A DNA stretch of 10,651 bases, from positions 1-10,651 of the forward strand of contig CAIYQH010000496.1 of the NCBI GenBank assembly GCA_903928285.1. The letters run 5' to 3'. Origin of the DNA: an uncultured Bacteroidales bacterium (GTDB lineage: Bacteria > Bacteroidota > Bacteroidia > Bacteroidales > FEN-979). Positions 1 to 7,322 of this stretch are shown in pieces. The notes beneath the pieces were generated by a model. It was not told the origin of the DNA and ran no database searches. It worked only from the letters and a program-made list of their open reading frames with translations. Each line of letters opens with the position of its first letter. Within the stretch, counting starts at the first letter, position 1. The translations under genes and the position numbers were made by a program.

Positions 1-1
1 G

Positions 2-742
2 GCAGTTACCACCGAACTGCAGTGCCGTGCAGGGGTTGCCAGCGCCAAAGCCGACCTGGACCAGGCAAAACTGAACCTCTCCTATTGTTCGATGACCTCC
101 CCCATCACAGGCTATATCGGGGCCTGCAATGTGCGCCCGGGCAACCTGGTCGGCAAGACAGAGAGTACGCTTCTATCCACCGTTTCTGCCATCGACCCCA
201 TCTATGTGAATTTCCAGCTGAACGAAAACGATTACCTGAGGATCATGCAATATTATGATCTGCACAAGGCGGAATTCAGGGACAAAAAAGATGCCCTGAA
301 GGTCTATCTGAACCTTTCTGATAAGTCGCGTTACAAATTTGCCGGCAAGATTGATTTCATCGACCGCGAGATAAACCCCCAGACCGGCACCCTGGCCATG
401 CGGGCCGAAGTTCCGAATCCAGACGGGCTGATCAAACCGGGCACCTTCACCCAGATCATCATGGTGCTGATGGAACAGGCCGACGGCATCTTGATCCCCC
501 AGGGAGCCACCACCATGATCCAGGGGAAGAACTTCGCCTTCAAACTTGACAAGGACAACAAGGTAAACCGCGTACCCGTGCTGCTTGGCAGGAATATCGG
601 CCCCTATGTGGTCGTCAATGGCGGACTGAAGATCTCCGACCGGATCCTGCTGGAGGGTTTCCAGAAATTCCAGGAGGGGATGACCGTGGTTCCCGTCATG
701 TCGAAAGATACAATTTCGGTCTCCCAGGAGGCGGGGAACTAA
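2..742 (+). CDS. RND efflux periplasmic adaptor subunit (membrane fusion protein), 5'-truncated
   Basis: This is the C-terminal part of an AcrA/MexA-type adaptor, which bridges the inner-membrane RND pump and the outer-membrane channel in the periplasm. The frame is open from the first base pairs, so the true start lies upstream; an internal ATG at 92 falls inside a conserved region and is not the start. The visible order fits the family: the end of the alpha-hairpin (VASAKADLDQAKLNLSYC), then the second lipoyl half-motif (SPITGYIGACNVRPGNLVG), then the beta-barrel (VNFQLNENDYLRI, and later DFIDREINPQTGTLAMRAE with PGTF after it), then the membrane-proximal domain (IPQGATTM, and GLKISDRILLEGFQKFQEG). 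It ends in TAA at 742. The RND permease starts 78 bp later on the same strand, which supports the assignment. The signal peptide or lipobox and the first hairpin helix are outside the window. The family call is firm; the substrate range is unknown. Confidence 0.93.
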   Translation, partial: AVTTELQCRAGVASAKADLDQAKLNLSYCSMTSPITGYIGACNVRPGNLVGKTESTLLSTVSAIDPIYVNFQLNENDYLRIMQYYDLHKAEFRDKKDALKVYLNLSDKSRYKFAGKIDFIDREINPQTGTLAMRAEVPNPDGLIKPGTFTQIIMVLMEQADGILIPQGATTMIQGKNFAFKLDKDNKVNRVPVLLGRNIGPYVVVNGGLKISDRILLEGFQKFQEGMTVVPVMSKDTISVSQEAGN

Positions 743-820
743 CGACGGGGAGCCGGCTGCACCGGTAAGCAGAATCATAACCTCACCGATTGGTAATCAG
801 AAATTCTTAATCAATACAGT

Positions 821-3800
821 ATGCTGCAATCCTTTATCACCCGGCCCATCCTGGCTGCAGTCATTGCGATTTTGATCGCCCTCGTCGGGGTGCTCAGTAT
901 GATGGTCTTACCCATTTCGCAATATCCCGATGTGGTTCCTCCCACTATCCAGGTTACCGCCTATTACCCCGGAGCCAATGCCGAGGATGTCCAGAAAACA
1001 GTGGCGGTCCCGCTCGAGGAACAGATCAACGGCGTCGACGGCATGACCTATATGACCTCCCAGTGCGCCAATGACGGGTCGTGCAATATCACGGTCTATT
1101 TTGCCGTCGGAACCAATGCCGACATGGCCACCGTGAATGTCCAGAACCGCGCCCAGCGCGCCATGAACGTCCTTCCGGCAGAGGTGATCCAGGGGGGTGT
1201 CATCGTTCAGAAGCGATCGCCTAGTATTCTCCTGCTTTACTCCCTCACCTCGGCCGATACCGCCTACGATACGAAATTTCTGGCCAACTATCTGCAGATC
1301 AACATTGTCAGCGTACTGAAGCGGATCCCGGGCGTGGGCGATGTTTCGATGTTTGGCGGCGATGACTATGCCATGCGTATCTGGTTGAACCCGGAACGGA
1401 TGGCCGGCCTGGGTGTTACGGCGCAGGATGTGCAGGCTGCCATCAAGGAACAAAACCTCCAGGCCGCCGCCGGGCAGCTGGGAAAATCACCCGCGGCAGC
1501 CGGACAGGAGCTCTCCATCATGCTGCGTGTACAGGGACGGCTGGCCGATGAAGGGCAGTTTTCAAACATCATCATCAAGGCCAACAGCGACGGCTCCATG
1601 GTCAGGATGAAAGATATCGCCCGCATTGAAATGGGGATGAAAAGCTATGACGCCCTTGGCCGTTTTAACGGCAAAGCCGCCCCTGCCATCTCCATCTACC
1701 AGTCGCCCGGTTCGAATGCCGTGAATGTCCGTGACCAGTGTGATGCCACCATGAAGGAGCTTTCAAAGGAGTTCCCGACAGGGATTACCTATAAAAAGGG
1801 GCTGGACACGGTTGAATTCGTGGAGGCCTCCATCGAGGAGGTTCTCATGACTCTGCTGGAGGCCTTTGTGCTCGTCTTCATCGTGGTCTTTATCTTCCTG
1901 CAGGACTGGCGTGCAACGCTGATCCCCGCAATTACCGTACCCATTTCGCTGGTCGGTGCGCTCGCCACCTTCGGCATGTTCGGCTTCTCGATCAACCTGC
2001 TGACCCTGTTTGCACTCGTGCTGGCAATCGGGATCGTGGTTGACGACGCCATCGTCGTGCTGGAGGCTGTCCAGGAAAAGATCGATGCCGAGGGGCTAAG
2101 TCCGCTCGAGGCAACCAAACATACCATGAAGGAGATCACCGGGGCCATCATGACGATCACCCTGGTACTCTGCGCGGTGTTTATCCCGGTCTCCTTCCTC
2201 GGGGGGACCACGGGGGTGATGTATAAGCAATTTGCCCTGACGCTGATCTCCTCCATCCTGATATCCGCAGTGCTTGCCCTGACACTCACTCCGCCGCTCT
2301 GCGTGATGCTGCTGAAGCCCAAAAGAGAGAAAAAAGGATTGATCGGCAGGTTCTTCAGAGCATTTGACCGCGGCTTTGACAAAACCACCCACCACTACAT
2401 CCGCATCGTCGAGAATTTCACGCATCATATTTCACGGCCGGTCATGTTTCTCGGCATCATCGCCATCCTGATGCTGGTGGTGATGAAGTTCCTCCCGGGC
2501 GGGTTTATCCCCTCGGAGGATCAGGGATACTTCTTCGTTAACGTAAGCTGCCCGAAGGCCTATTCCCTTCAGAAGACCGATGCGGTGATGCAACAGGTTG
2601 AGCAGCTCCTTTCGAAGGAGGAGGCCGTCGAATCCTACACCACCATCCCCGGGTTCAGTATCCTCGACAATTCGGTGAGCACAACCAACGGCATGGCCTT
2701 TGTGAAGCTGAAGCCCTGGAAGGAGCGCAAGGCCGATTCACTGCATGTGTCGGCTATCATCAGCAAAATGCAGGCAAAATTCAACAGGCTGCCCGGGGGG
2801 ATATGTATGGCATTCAATGCACCCGCGATTTCGGGACTGGGAAAAACCGGAGGACTGGAGATGCAGATGGAGGACAAATCGGGGGCAGGTCTTGCGAAAA
2901 CTGCCGAAGTAGTTGGCGCTTTTTACAGGGAGGCCTCCAAACGGAAGGAGATTGCAAGCACCTTTACTCCGTTCAGAAACGATGTACCACAATTCATCCT
3001 GAATGTCGACAAGGAGAAGGCCAAGAAGATGGGGGTGCCCATCAACAGCATCTATGCTTCACTCCAGTCGCTCTTTGGCAGTGTCTATGTCAACGACTTC
3101 AACAAATTCGGGAAATCCTACCGGGTCATCATCCAGGCCGATGCCATCTACCGGGCAAACAAAGAGGATATTGCGAAAGTTTACGTGCGCAGCAGCACGA
3201 ACCAGATGGTACCCCTGGGTACGCTGGTGAGCGTCGAGTCAACGCAGGGCCCCGATGTGGTGAAGCGGTTCAACCTATACAGTTCCGCCGATTTCACGAT
3301 ATCACCGGCGCCCGGGTACTCTTCGGGACAGGCCATTGAAGCCGTCAGGGAAATTGCGGCAAAGGCGTTACCCTTTGGTTTCGGGTATGAATATTCCGGT
3401 ATGACCAAGGAGGAGCTCACCTCGGGTGGCCAGGCCCCCTTTATCTTTGCCTTGTGTTTTATCTTCGTCTATTTCCTGCTGGCAGCAAAATATGAGAGCT
3501 GGCTGATGCCCATCCCGATCCTGCTGGCGCTGCCATTCGGGATCTTCGGTGCCTTTGGCCTGCAGTGGGCCCGGGGATTGCAGAACAACATCTATGCCCA
3601 GATCGGGCTGATCATGCTGATCGGGCTGATTGCGAAAAACGCCATCCTGATCGTGGAATTCGCGAAGCAAAAATACGACAGCGGGGTACCCCTGTTCGAG
3701 GCTGCCCGGGATGGAGCAAAGTTGAGATTCCGGCCGATCCTCATGACCTCCTTTGCCTTTATTCTGGGGGTTGTGCCCCTGGTAACGGCCACCGGCGCAG

Positions 3801-3934
3801 GCTCGGCGAGCAGGAATGCCCTTGGCACCTCCGTGTTTGGCGGGATGCTGATGGCTACCATTTGCGGGGTGCTGGTCGTGCCGTCGCTCTATGTGCTTTT
3901 TCAGAAGATCGAGGATAAGCTGAAGAAAAAATAG
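821..3934 (+). CDS. RND multidrug efflux permease, HAE1 (AcrB/MexB-like) family
   Basis: This is an inner-membrane, trimeric proton/drug antiporter that captures hydrophobic or amphiphilic compounds from the periplasm and membrane and passes them to the outer-membrane channel. At 1037 residues it matches the family (AcrB has 1049). An N-terminal membrane segment (about 10-28) is followed by a large periplasmic porter loop, then TM2-6 from about residue 340. Second-half motifs include GGFIPSEDQGYF (near 560-571), a second periplasmic loop, and TM8-12 to the end. The proton relay is intact: the Asp pair in IGIVVDDAIVVLE falls at residues 408-409 and the TM10 lysine in LIAKNAILIVEFAKQK at 939, close to AcrB D407/D408/K940. 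The start at 821 gives the typical MLQSFITRPILAAVIA opening; no clear Shine-Dalgarno precedes it, as is usual in Bacteroidota. It sits between the adaptor and channel genes, as in acrAB/mexAB-oprM operons. Substrates cannot be read from the sequence. Confidence 0.97.
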   Translation: MLQSFITRPILAAVIAILIALVGVLSMMVLPISQYPDVVPPTIQVTAYYPGANAEDVQKTVAVPLEEQINGVDGMTYMTSQCANDGSCNITVYFAVGTNADMATVNVQNRAQRAMNVLPAEVIQGGVIVQKRSPSILLLYSLTSADTAYDTKFLANYLQINIVSVLKRIPGVGDVSMFGGDDYAMRIWLNPERMAGLGVTAQDVQAAIKEQNLQAAAGQLGKSPAAAGQELSIMLRVQGRLADEGQFSNIIIKANSDGSMVRMKDIARIEMGMKSYDALGRFNGKAAPAISIYQSPGSNAVNVRDQCDATMKELSKEFPTGITYKKGLDTVEFVEASIEEVLMTLLEAFVLVFIVVFIFLQDWRATLIPAITVPISLVGALATFGMFGFSINLLTLFALVLAIGIVVDDAIVVLEAVQEKIDAEGLSPLEATKHTMKEITGAIMTITLVLCAVFIPVSFLGGTTGVMYKQFALTLISSILISAVLALTLTPPLCVMLLKPKREKKGLIGRFFRAFDRGFDKTTHHYIRIVENFTHHISRPVMFLGIIAILMLVVMKFLPGGFIPSEDQGYFFVNVSCPKAYSLQKTDAVMQQVEQLLSKEEAVESYTTIPGFSILDNSVSTTNGMAFVKLKPWKERKADSLHVSAIISKMQAKFNRLPGGICMAFNAPAISGLGKTGGLEMQMEDKSGAGLAKTAEVVGAFYREASKRKEIASTFTPFRNDVPQFILNVDKEKAKKMGVPINSIYASLQSLFGSVYVNDFNKFGKSYRVIIQADAIYRANKEDIAKVYVRSSTNQMVPLGTLVSVESTQGPDVVKRFNLYSSADFTISPAPGYSSGQAIEAVREIAAKALPFGFGYEYSGMTKEELTSGGQAPFIFALCFIFVYFLLAAKYESWLMPIPILLALPFGIFGAFGLQWARGLQNNIYAQIGLIMLIGLIAKNAILIVEFAKQKYDSGVPLFEAARDGAKLRFRPILMTSFAFILGVVPLVTATGAGSASRNALGTSVFGGMLMATICGVLVVPSLYVLFQKIEDKLKKK

Positions 3935-3957
3935 AGCAGTGATCCAATGATGAATTC

Positions 3958-5355
3958 ATGCAGAAAACAAAAAGTACCATGATCCATAAATTCCTAAAAT
4001 TCACGATTCCCCTGGTATTGTTACCGGTGATCCTCAGCCTGTCGGGATGTAAGGTCGGCCCCTCCTACACCCGCCCGGCCATGAAGTACGACAGTCTGTT
4101 CCGCTTTGCGAAAAGCGCCGACACCAGCAGTATCGCAAATACAGGGTGGATTGAGCTGTTCAGGGATACCGTTTTACAACGGATCGTAAAAACCGCCCTG
4201 AAAAACAACTACACCGTCAGGATTGCCTATGCGCGCGTCGAAGAGGCCAGGGCATCGCTGCACCAGGTAAGGGGGCAGCAATGGCCGCAGATATCGGCCC
4301 AGGCAGCGGGAGGCTGGCAGCAGCAGGCTTTGCCCAATGGCAAAACCAGTGAATACAGTACCATTTCAGCAACGGGCCAGCTAAGCTGGGAGATAGATCT
4401 ATGGGGAAAACTCCGCCGTTCGAAAGAGGCTGCCCGGGCCGGCCTGTTTGCCCAGGAGGCCTACCGGCAGTCGGTCAGGATTTCGCTGATCGGCGAAATT
4501 GTCTCCACCTATTTTTCACTCCTTGAACTTGACAACGAACTGAAGATCACCCGCGACAATGTCGCCATCCGGCAGACCTCCCTGGAACTGGTCAGGAATA
4601 AAATGACTGCCGGGACGGCATCGGGGCTGGTGGTAGCCCAGGCAGAAGCAGAACTGGCCACGGCCACGACCCGGATCCCGGCACTGGAGATGAAGATCGG
4701 CGAGAGCGAAAATTACCTGAGCATCCTCATGGGTGAACAGCCCCATATGATCAGGCGCGGACTCGCCCTGGCGGAGCAGATCAGCATACCGGCAGTGCGG
4801 ACGCCCGGGATTCCTGCTCAGCTGATACTCCGCAGGCCGGATGTCATGCAGGCCGAACAATCGCTGATCGCTGCAAACGCCAATATCGGGGTTGCCAGGG
4901 CCATGATGCTTCCTTCACTTGGAATATCAGGGAGTATAGGCTCCGCCTTTAACCCTGCAAATATGATCTACAGCGCCTTCGGTAACCTCGTCGCCCCTGT
5001 TTTTGGCGGCGGATATCTAAGGGCGGGGGTCAACAAAGCCCGGGCGCAGCAGGAGCAATTACTTTACAGCTACCAGCTGACCCTGATCACCGCCATCAAA
5101 GAGGTTTCCGACAGGCTCCTTGAACTGGAAAAACTGGGCGAAACCATGCATAGCCAGCAGAAAACGGTTAAGGCGGCACAAACTGCATTTGACCTCTCAA
5201 ACCAGCTCTATGATGCCGGATTTGCCAGCTATCTTGATGTCATCAATGCCCAGCAGTCCCTTTTTGCGGCACAGATCAACCTCTCAATGGCCGAAAGCAA
5301 TGCCCTCAATTCAGTGGTAAGCCTTTACAGCGCCCTGGGTGGCGGATGGAAATAA
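3958..5355 (+). CDS. Outer-membrane efflux lipoprotein, OprM/NodT family (OMF channel)
   Basis: This is the outer-membrane exit duct of the tripartite pump: a TolC/OprM-like trimeric barrel with a periplasmic alpha-helical tunnel. It is 465 residues long, within the family's usual range. A lipoprotein signal peptide ends in the lipobox LSGC (Cys31), followed by KVGPSYTRP, which closely matches the N-terminal motif of NodT/OprM proteins. Two outer-membrane efflux repeats follow: one around 55-250 with the SWEIDLWGKLRRSKEAA motif, and one around 270-460 with LILRRPDVMQAEQSL, then ANANIGVARAMMLPSLGISG, and near the end QLYDAGFASYLDVINAQQSL. The start is uncertain: an in-frame ATG at 3979 (Met8) gives a more usual short basic n-region (MIHKFLKF) and may be the real one. 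It begins 23 bp after the permease stop, so the two genes are almost certainly co-transcribed. Confidence 0.95.
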   Translation: MQKTKSTMIHKFLKFTIPLVLLPVILSLSGCKVGPSYTRPAMKYDSLFRFAKSADTSSIANTGWIELFRDTVLQRIVKTALKNNYTVRIAYARVEEARASLHQVRGQQWPQISAQAAGGWQQQALPNGKTSEYSTISATGQLSWEIDLWGKLRRSKEAARAGLFAQEAYRQSVRISLIGEIVSTYFSLLELDNELKITRDNVAIRQTSLELVRNKMTAGTASGLVVAQAEAELATATTRIPALEMKIGESENYLSILMGEQPHMIRRGLALAEQISIPAVRTPGIPAQLILRRPDVMQAEQSLIAANANIGVARAMMLPSLGISGSIGSAFNPANMIYSAFGNLVAPVFGGGYLRAGVNKARAQQEQLLYSYQLTLITAIKEVSDRLLELEKLGETMHSQQKTVKAAQTAFDLSNQLYDAGFASYLDVINAQQSLFAAQINLSMAESNALNSVVSLYSALGGGWK

Positions 5356-5370
5356 CGAAAGGATTCGACT

Positions 5371-6510
5371 ATGGTTTTAAAACGGTTGGGATTATTTCTG
5401 ATGATCATTTGTTTCCTGGATGTTACCAGCACGTTTGCTCAAAAAAACAACGAAACGATTTCTGATTCCATTAAGAACCAGATATATGGGCGACTGAAAA
5501 ATTTCTCTTTCAGTTTCTACGTGGATGCTTATGTCAACAAGACCCTGGAAAAGGCATCGGATACCTCTACCATCATTCCTTTTTCGAGCAACTGCCCTGT
5601 GCGCAACCAGATCCGGATGAATGTCGCGGCTTTCGAACTCTATTATTCTTCCGAAAATGTCAGGGGTAAATTTGCCATCCAGTATGGCGATGCCCCCAAC
5701 CTGCTGGCCTCCCCCAGCGCCCAATGGATAAAAACCATCAGGCAGGCAAATTTCGGTTTCAGTATTGTAAAAAACCTGTGGGTCGATTTTGGGTATATAT
5801 TCAATCCTGTGGGATATGAATCATCGTGGACAGTACTGAACCAGATCAGCTTTGTTACCGTGGGGGGGTATTTTGGTCCGGGCAGCGTGCTGGGGGTGAA
5901 ATTATCCTATAAATTCTCGGAAAAATTCAGGGGCGGTCTGATGACGGGTAATCCCTTTTCAATCGCCTATTCCCAGAACACCCATATGGCAGGCATTATC
6001 TTCCTGACCTACCAGCCCATTCCCAACTTATCGGTAACCTACAACAATTTCTTTGGCAACCAGGCCTTGCGGGATGCCCAGATTAAAAACAACATCCTCT
6101 ATAATGACCTGATCATCACCTATGATCCGGAAAAGCATGTAGGACTGGTTGGCCAATTAGACTATGCAGCCCAGACAAACTCAGGAATGGCACCTGATAC
6201 CAACAGAACTGCTTCCATGTTTTCAGGGTTTTTACAAGCCCGTTATAAGATAAACGACCATTTTTCCTTTACCGGCCGGTATGAATTCTTCAACGACCCG
6301 GAAGGTTTTCTTTCAGGAGTCAATAAAAATACACACCGGGGCATCCGTACGACAGGTTTTGCCTTCAGCCTGGAATATAAGCCAGTTAAGGCTGGTTATC
6401 TGCGTCTGGCCTACAGGTCACTCGATTCGTACCCCGGCAGCAATGTTTTTTACAGCAACACCAGCGACCAGATCCAGAGCATCGTCTTTACTACAGGGAT
6501 GAAATTCTAA
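5371..6510 (+). CDS. Outer-membrane beta-barrel protein, Bbp2/OmpL-like porin family
   Basis: This is a predicted outer-membrane barrel of 379 residues. A clear signal peptide (hydrophobic core LGLFLMIICFLDV, likely cleavage after TFA at residue 23) is followed by alternating hydrophobic/aromatic strands and short polar turns to the C-terminus. The order of motifs resembles the Bbp2 (OmpL-like porin) family: an early FSFYVDAYVNKTL strand, then NQIRMNVAAFELYYSSENVRG, FAIQYGD, a LWVDFGYIFNPVGYES element, and a GVKLSYKFSEKFRGGL strand. The last residues (VFTTGMKF) end in phenylalanine, like barrel signals recognised by the Bam complex. The gene starts 15 bp after the efflux channel gene, preceded by a weak AAAGGA, so it probably shares its transcript. 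Whether it works with the pump or simply supplies a diffusion pore is inference. Family assignment is by pattern, not by a profile search; another barrel family is possible. Confidence 0.78.
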   Translation: MVLKRLGLFLMIICFLDVTSTFAQKNNETISDSIKNQIYGRLKNFSFSFYVDAYVNKTLEKASDTSTIIPFSSNCPVRNQIRMNVAAFELYYSSENVRGKFAIQYGDAPNLLASPSAQWIKTIRQANFGFSIVKNLWVDFGYIFNPVGYESSWTVLNQISFVTVGGYFGPGSVLGVKLSYKFSEKFRGGLMTGNPFSIAYSQNTHMAGIIFLTYQPIPNLSVTYNNFFGNQALRDAQIKNNILYNDLIITYDPEKHVGLVGQLDYAAQTNSGMAPDTNRTASMFSGFLQARYKINDHFSFTGRYEFFNDPEGFLSGVNKNTHRGIRTTGFAFSLEYKPVKAGYLRLAYRSLDSYPGSNVFYSNTSDQIQSIVFTTGMKF

Positions 6511-6706
6511 GTTTCCCACTCCCCGGATAAGCGCCTCCAGGGCACTGACAAATTCCGGAACACCTTCACGCCTTTTCCCGGATAAGGTCGATGAAGCCAT
6601 GCAACTTCCCGAAAGTTTTATCCCCCGGCAAATTCCTGAACCCGTTGGTTATGCGCCAGCCGGAAACGGTATCCAACGGAACCCCAATGGCAGCCGGCCT
6701 GATAAA
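6511..6706. other. GC-richer intergenic stretch, possible minus-strand gene remnant
   Basis: No intact gene is visible here. The stretch is clearly richer in GC than the DNA after it. Read on the minus strand from about 6704, one frame gives a protein-like sequence with IGVPLDTVSGWRITNG and later KTFGKLHGFIDLIREKA, which stops at 6566-6568. A neighbouring minus frame over the next bases continues with REGVPEFVSALEALIRG. This could be a frameshifted gene tail, but no start codon with a credible context was found and no family was recognised. A 10-bp direct repeat, CCCGGATAAG, occurs at 6522-6531 and 6577-6586. The stretch is also the 3' flank of the efflux/porin cluster, but no GC-rich hairpin with a T tract was seen directly after the porin stop. 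Confidence 0.25.
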
Positions 6707-6733
6707 ATTTGTTTACAATAAGTGTAAACAAAT
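6707..6733. promoter_or_regulatory. Perfect palindrome, candidate operator (11-bp arms, 5-bp spacer)
   Basis: ATTTGTTTACA (6707-6717) is the exact reverse complement of TGTAAACAAAT (6723-6733), with ATAAG between them. The symmetry and the arm and spacer lengths are those of a binding site for a dimeric helix-turn-helix repressor or activator. The same TTTACA/TGTAAA core recurs nearby at 6743 and 6753. No regulator gene is present in the window, so the protein that would bind is unknown. The site could act on a transcript leaving in either direction. Confidence 0.5.
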
Positions 6734-6759
6734 AAAACCCGATTTACACTTCTTTACAC
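6720..6759. promoter_or_regulatory. Additional TTTACA half-sites forming a second inverted repeat
   Basis: AAGTGTAAA (6720-6728) pairs with TTTACACTT (6743-6751), giving 9-bp arms. The first arm overlaps the right arm of the 6707-6733 palindrome. A further TTTACAC lies at 6753-6759, exactly 10 bp after the one at 6743-6749, which is about one helical turn. Four half-sites within 52 bp suggest cooperative binding by one regulator. No convincing Bacteroidota promoter (TTTG around -33, TAnnTTTG at -7) could be assigned; AATATTTG at 6773-6780 is the closest -7-like match. Confidence 0.4.
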
Positions 6760-6791
6760 CTCCAAAATGATAAATATTTGATTTTATGGGT

Positions 6792-6825
6792 AATAATAAT
6801 ATGGCATAATTATTGTTTTTTTTTT
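6792..6825 (+). terminator. AT-rich hairpin followed by T10, weak terminator candidate
   Basis: AATAATAAT (6792-6800) and ATAATTATT (6806-6814) can pair with one mismatch around the loop ATGGC. One G and ten consecutive T residues (6816-6825) follow. The shape is that of an intrinsic terminator on the plus strand, but the stem is almost pure A/T and would be unstable. It lies 280 bp beyond the porin stop, so a role in ending the efflux/porin transcript is only possible. Confidence 0.25.
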
Positions 6826-7291
6826 AACCGACCTAACAATTTGATGTTATGGAATGTGGACAAACCGGCAATTGATTCCGGAATATTCCTTACCTGAAAG
6901 TCGTCCTGCCACATCAGTTTCAAAAGAGGGAATTGCCTAATCAGAGCATTGTATCTGAAAGATTCAAAAAATTGCCGGTTATACCGGAAATGGACAGCCG
7001 GACAGCTCTTAATTTTTAATTGCTTATGCCCTGTTTCTCAAATTTTTATTTTTCTTGAAAGCAGACTATTAAGCAGGCTCGTGTTCCCTGAAAACAGGAG
7101 GCTGATGATTTCAGAAATGTAAAAGAAAACAACCATCACGATTAGTTTTAAAACAAAATCAATCAATAAGATAGAATTTTCCGACCTTTTTGTTTTACTA
7201 ATTTCATTTATATTGAATCATGACAACCAGTTAATTAGCATCAAAAAGTTCCTTCGCCGACATTCAACAACAATATTTTTACATGCAACTA
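6826..7291. other. AT-rich intergenic stretch without a supported gene
   Basis: No credible open reading frame was found on either strand. The stretch holds the inverted repeat at 6863-6980 (listed separately), two overlapping short palindromes (ATTCCGGAAT at 6875-6884 and GGAATATTCC at 6880-6889), and a small CCGGT/ACCGG hairpin at 6976-6985. No RNA gene was recognised. Confidence 0.4.
6863..6980. repeat. 11-bp inverted repeat flanking a 96-bp interior
   Basis: AACCGGCAATT (6863-6873) and AATTGCCGGTT (6970-6980) are exact reverse complements. The interior is non-coding and contains ATTCCGGAAT and GGAATATTCC palindromes next to the left arm. It could be the ends of a very small non-autonomous element, a long-stem RNA, or chance. 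No direct target-site duplication is visible next to the arms. Confidence 0.3.
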
Positions 7292-7308
7292 TTTTATACA
7301 GTATAAAA
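7292..7308. promoter_or_regulatory. Perfect 17-bp palindrome upstream of 7323 ORF
   Basis: TTTTATAC (7292-7299) and GTATAAAA (7301-7308) are exact reverse complements around a single central A. It ends 14 bp before the ATG at 7323, so it could be an operator or part of a promoter for that frame. A/T-rich palindromes arise more easily by chance in DNA of this composition. The core TATACAGTA recurs at 7868-7876 without the symmetric second half. Confidence 0.35.
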
Positions 7309-7322
7309 AACGACTTGAGCCA

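Noticed and set aside
92..742. ATG at 92 as start of a 216-residue adaptor protein
   Set aside because: The same frame is open to the window edge and its upstream residues match the adaptor hairpin and lipoyl motif, so this ATG is internal to a truncated gene.
173..778. 201-codon minus-strand frame over the adaptor gene
   Set aside because: It is antisense to well-conserved adaptor sequence and its translation shows no family features; it is a shadow of a GC-rich gene.
1789..2388. 199-codon minus-strand frame inside the permease gene
   Set aside because: It is antisense to conserved RND transmembrane segments; the Ser/Met/Thr-rich translation is typical of a shadow frame.
6816..6825. T10 tract as a phase-variation switch
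   Set aside because: It is in intergenic DNA with no nearby promoter or reading frame that a length change would turn on or off; a hairpin precedes it, so a terminator is the simpler reading.
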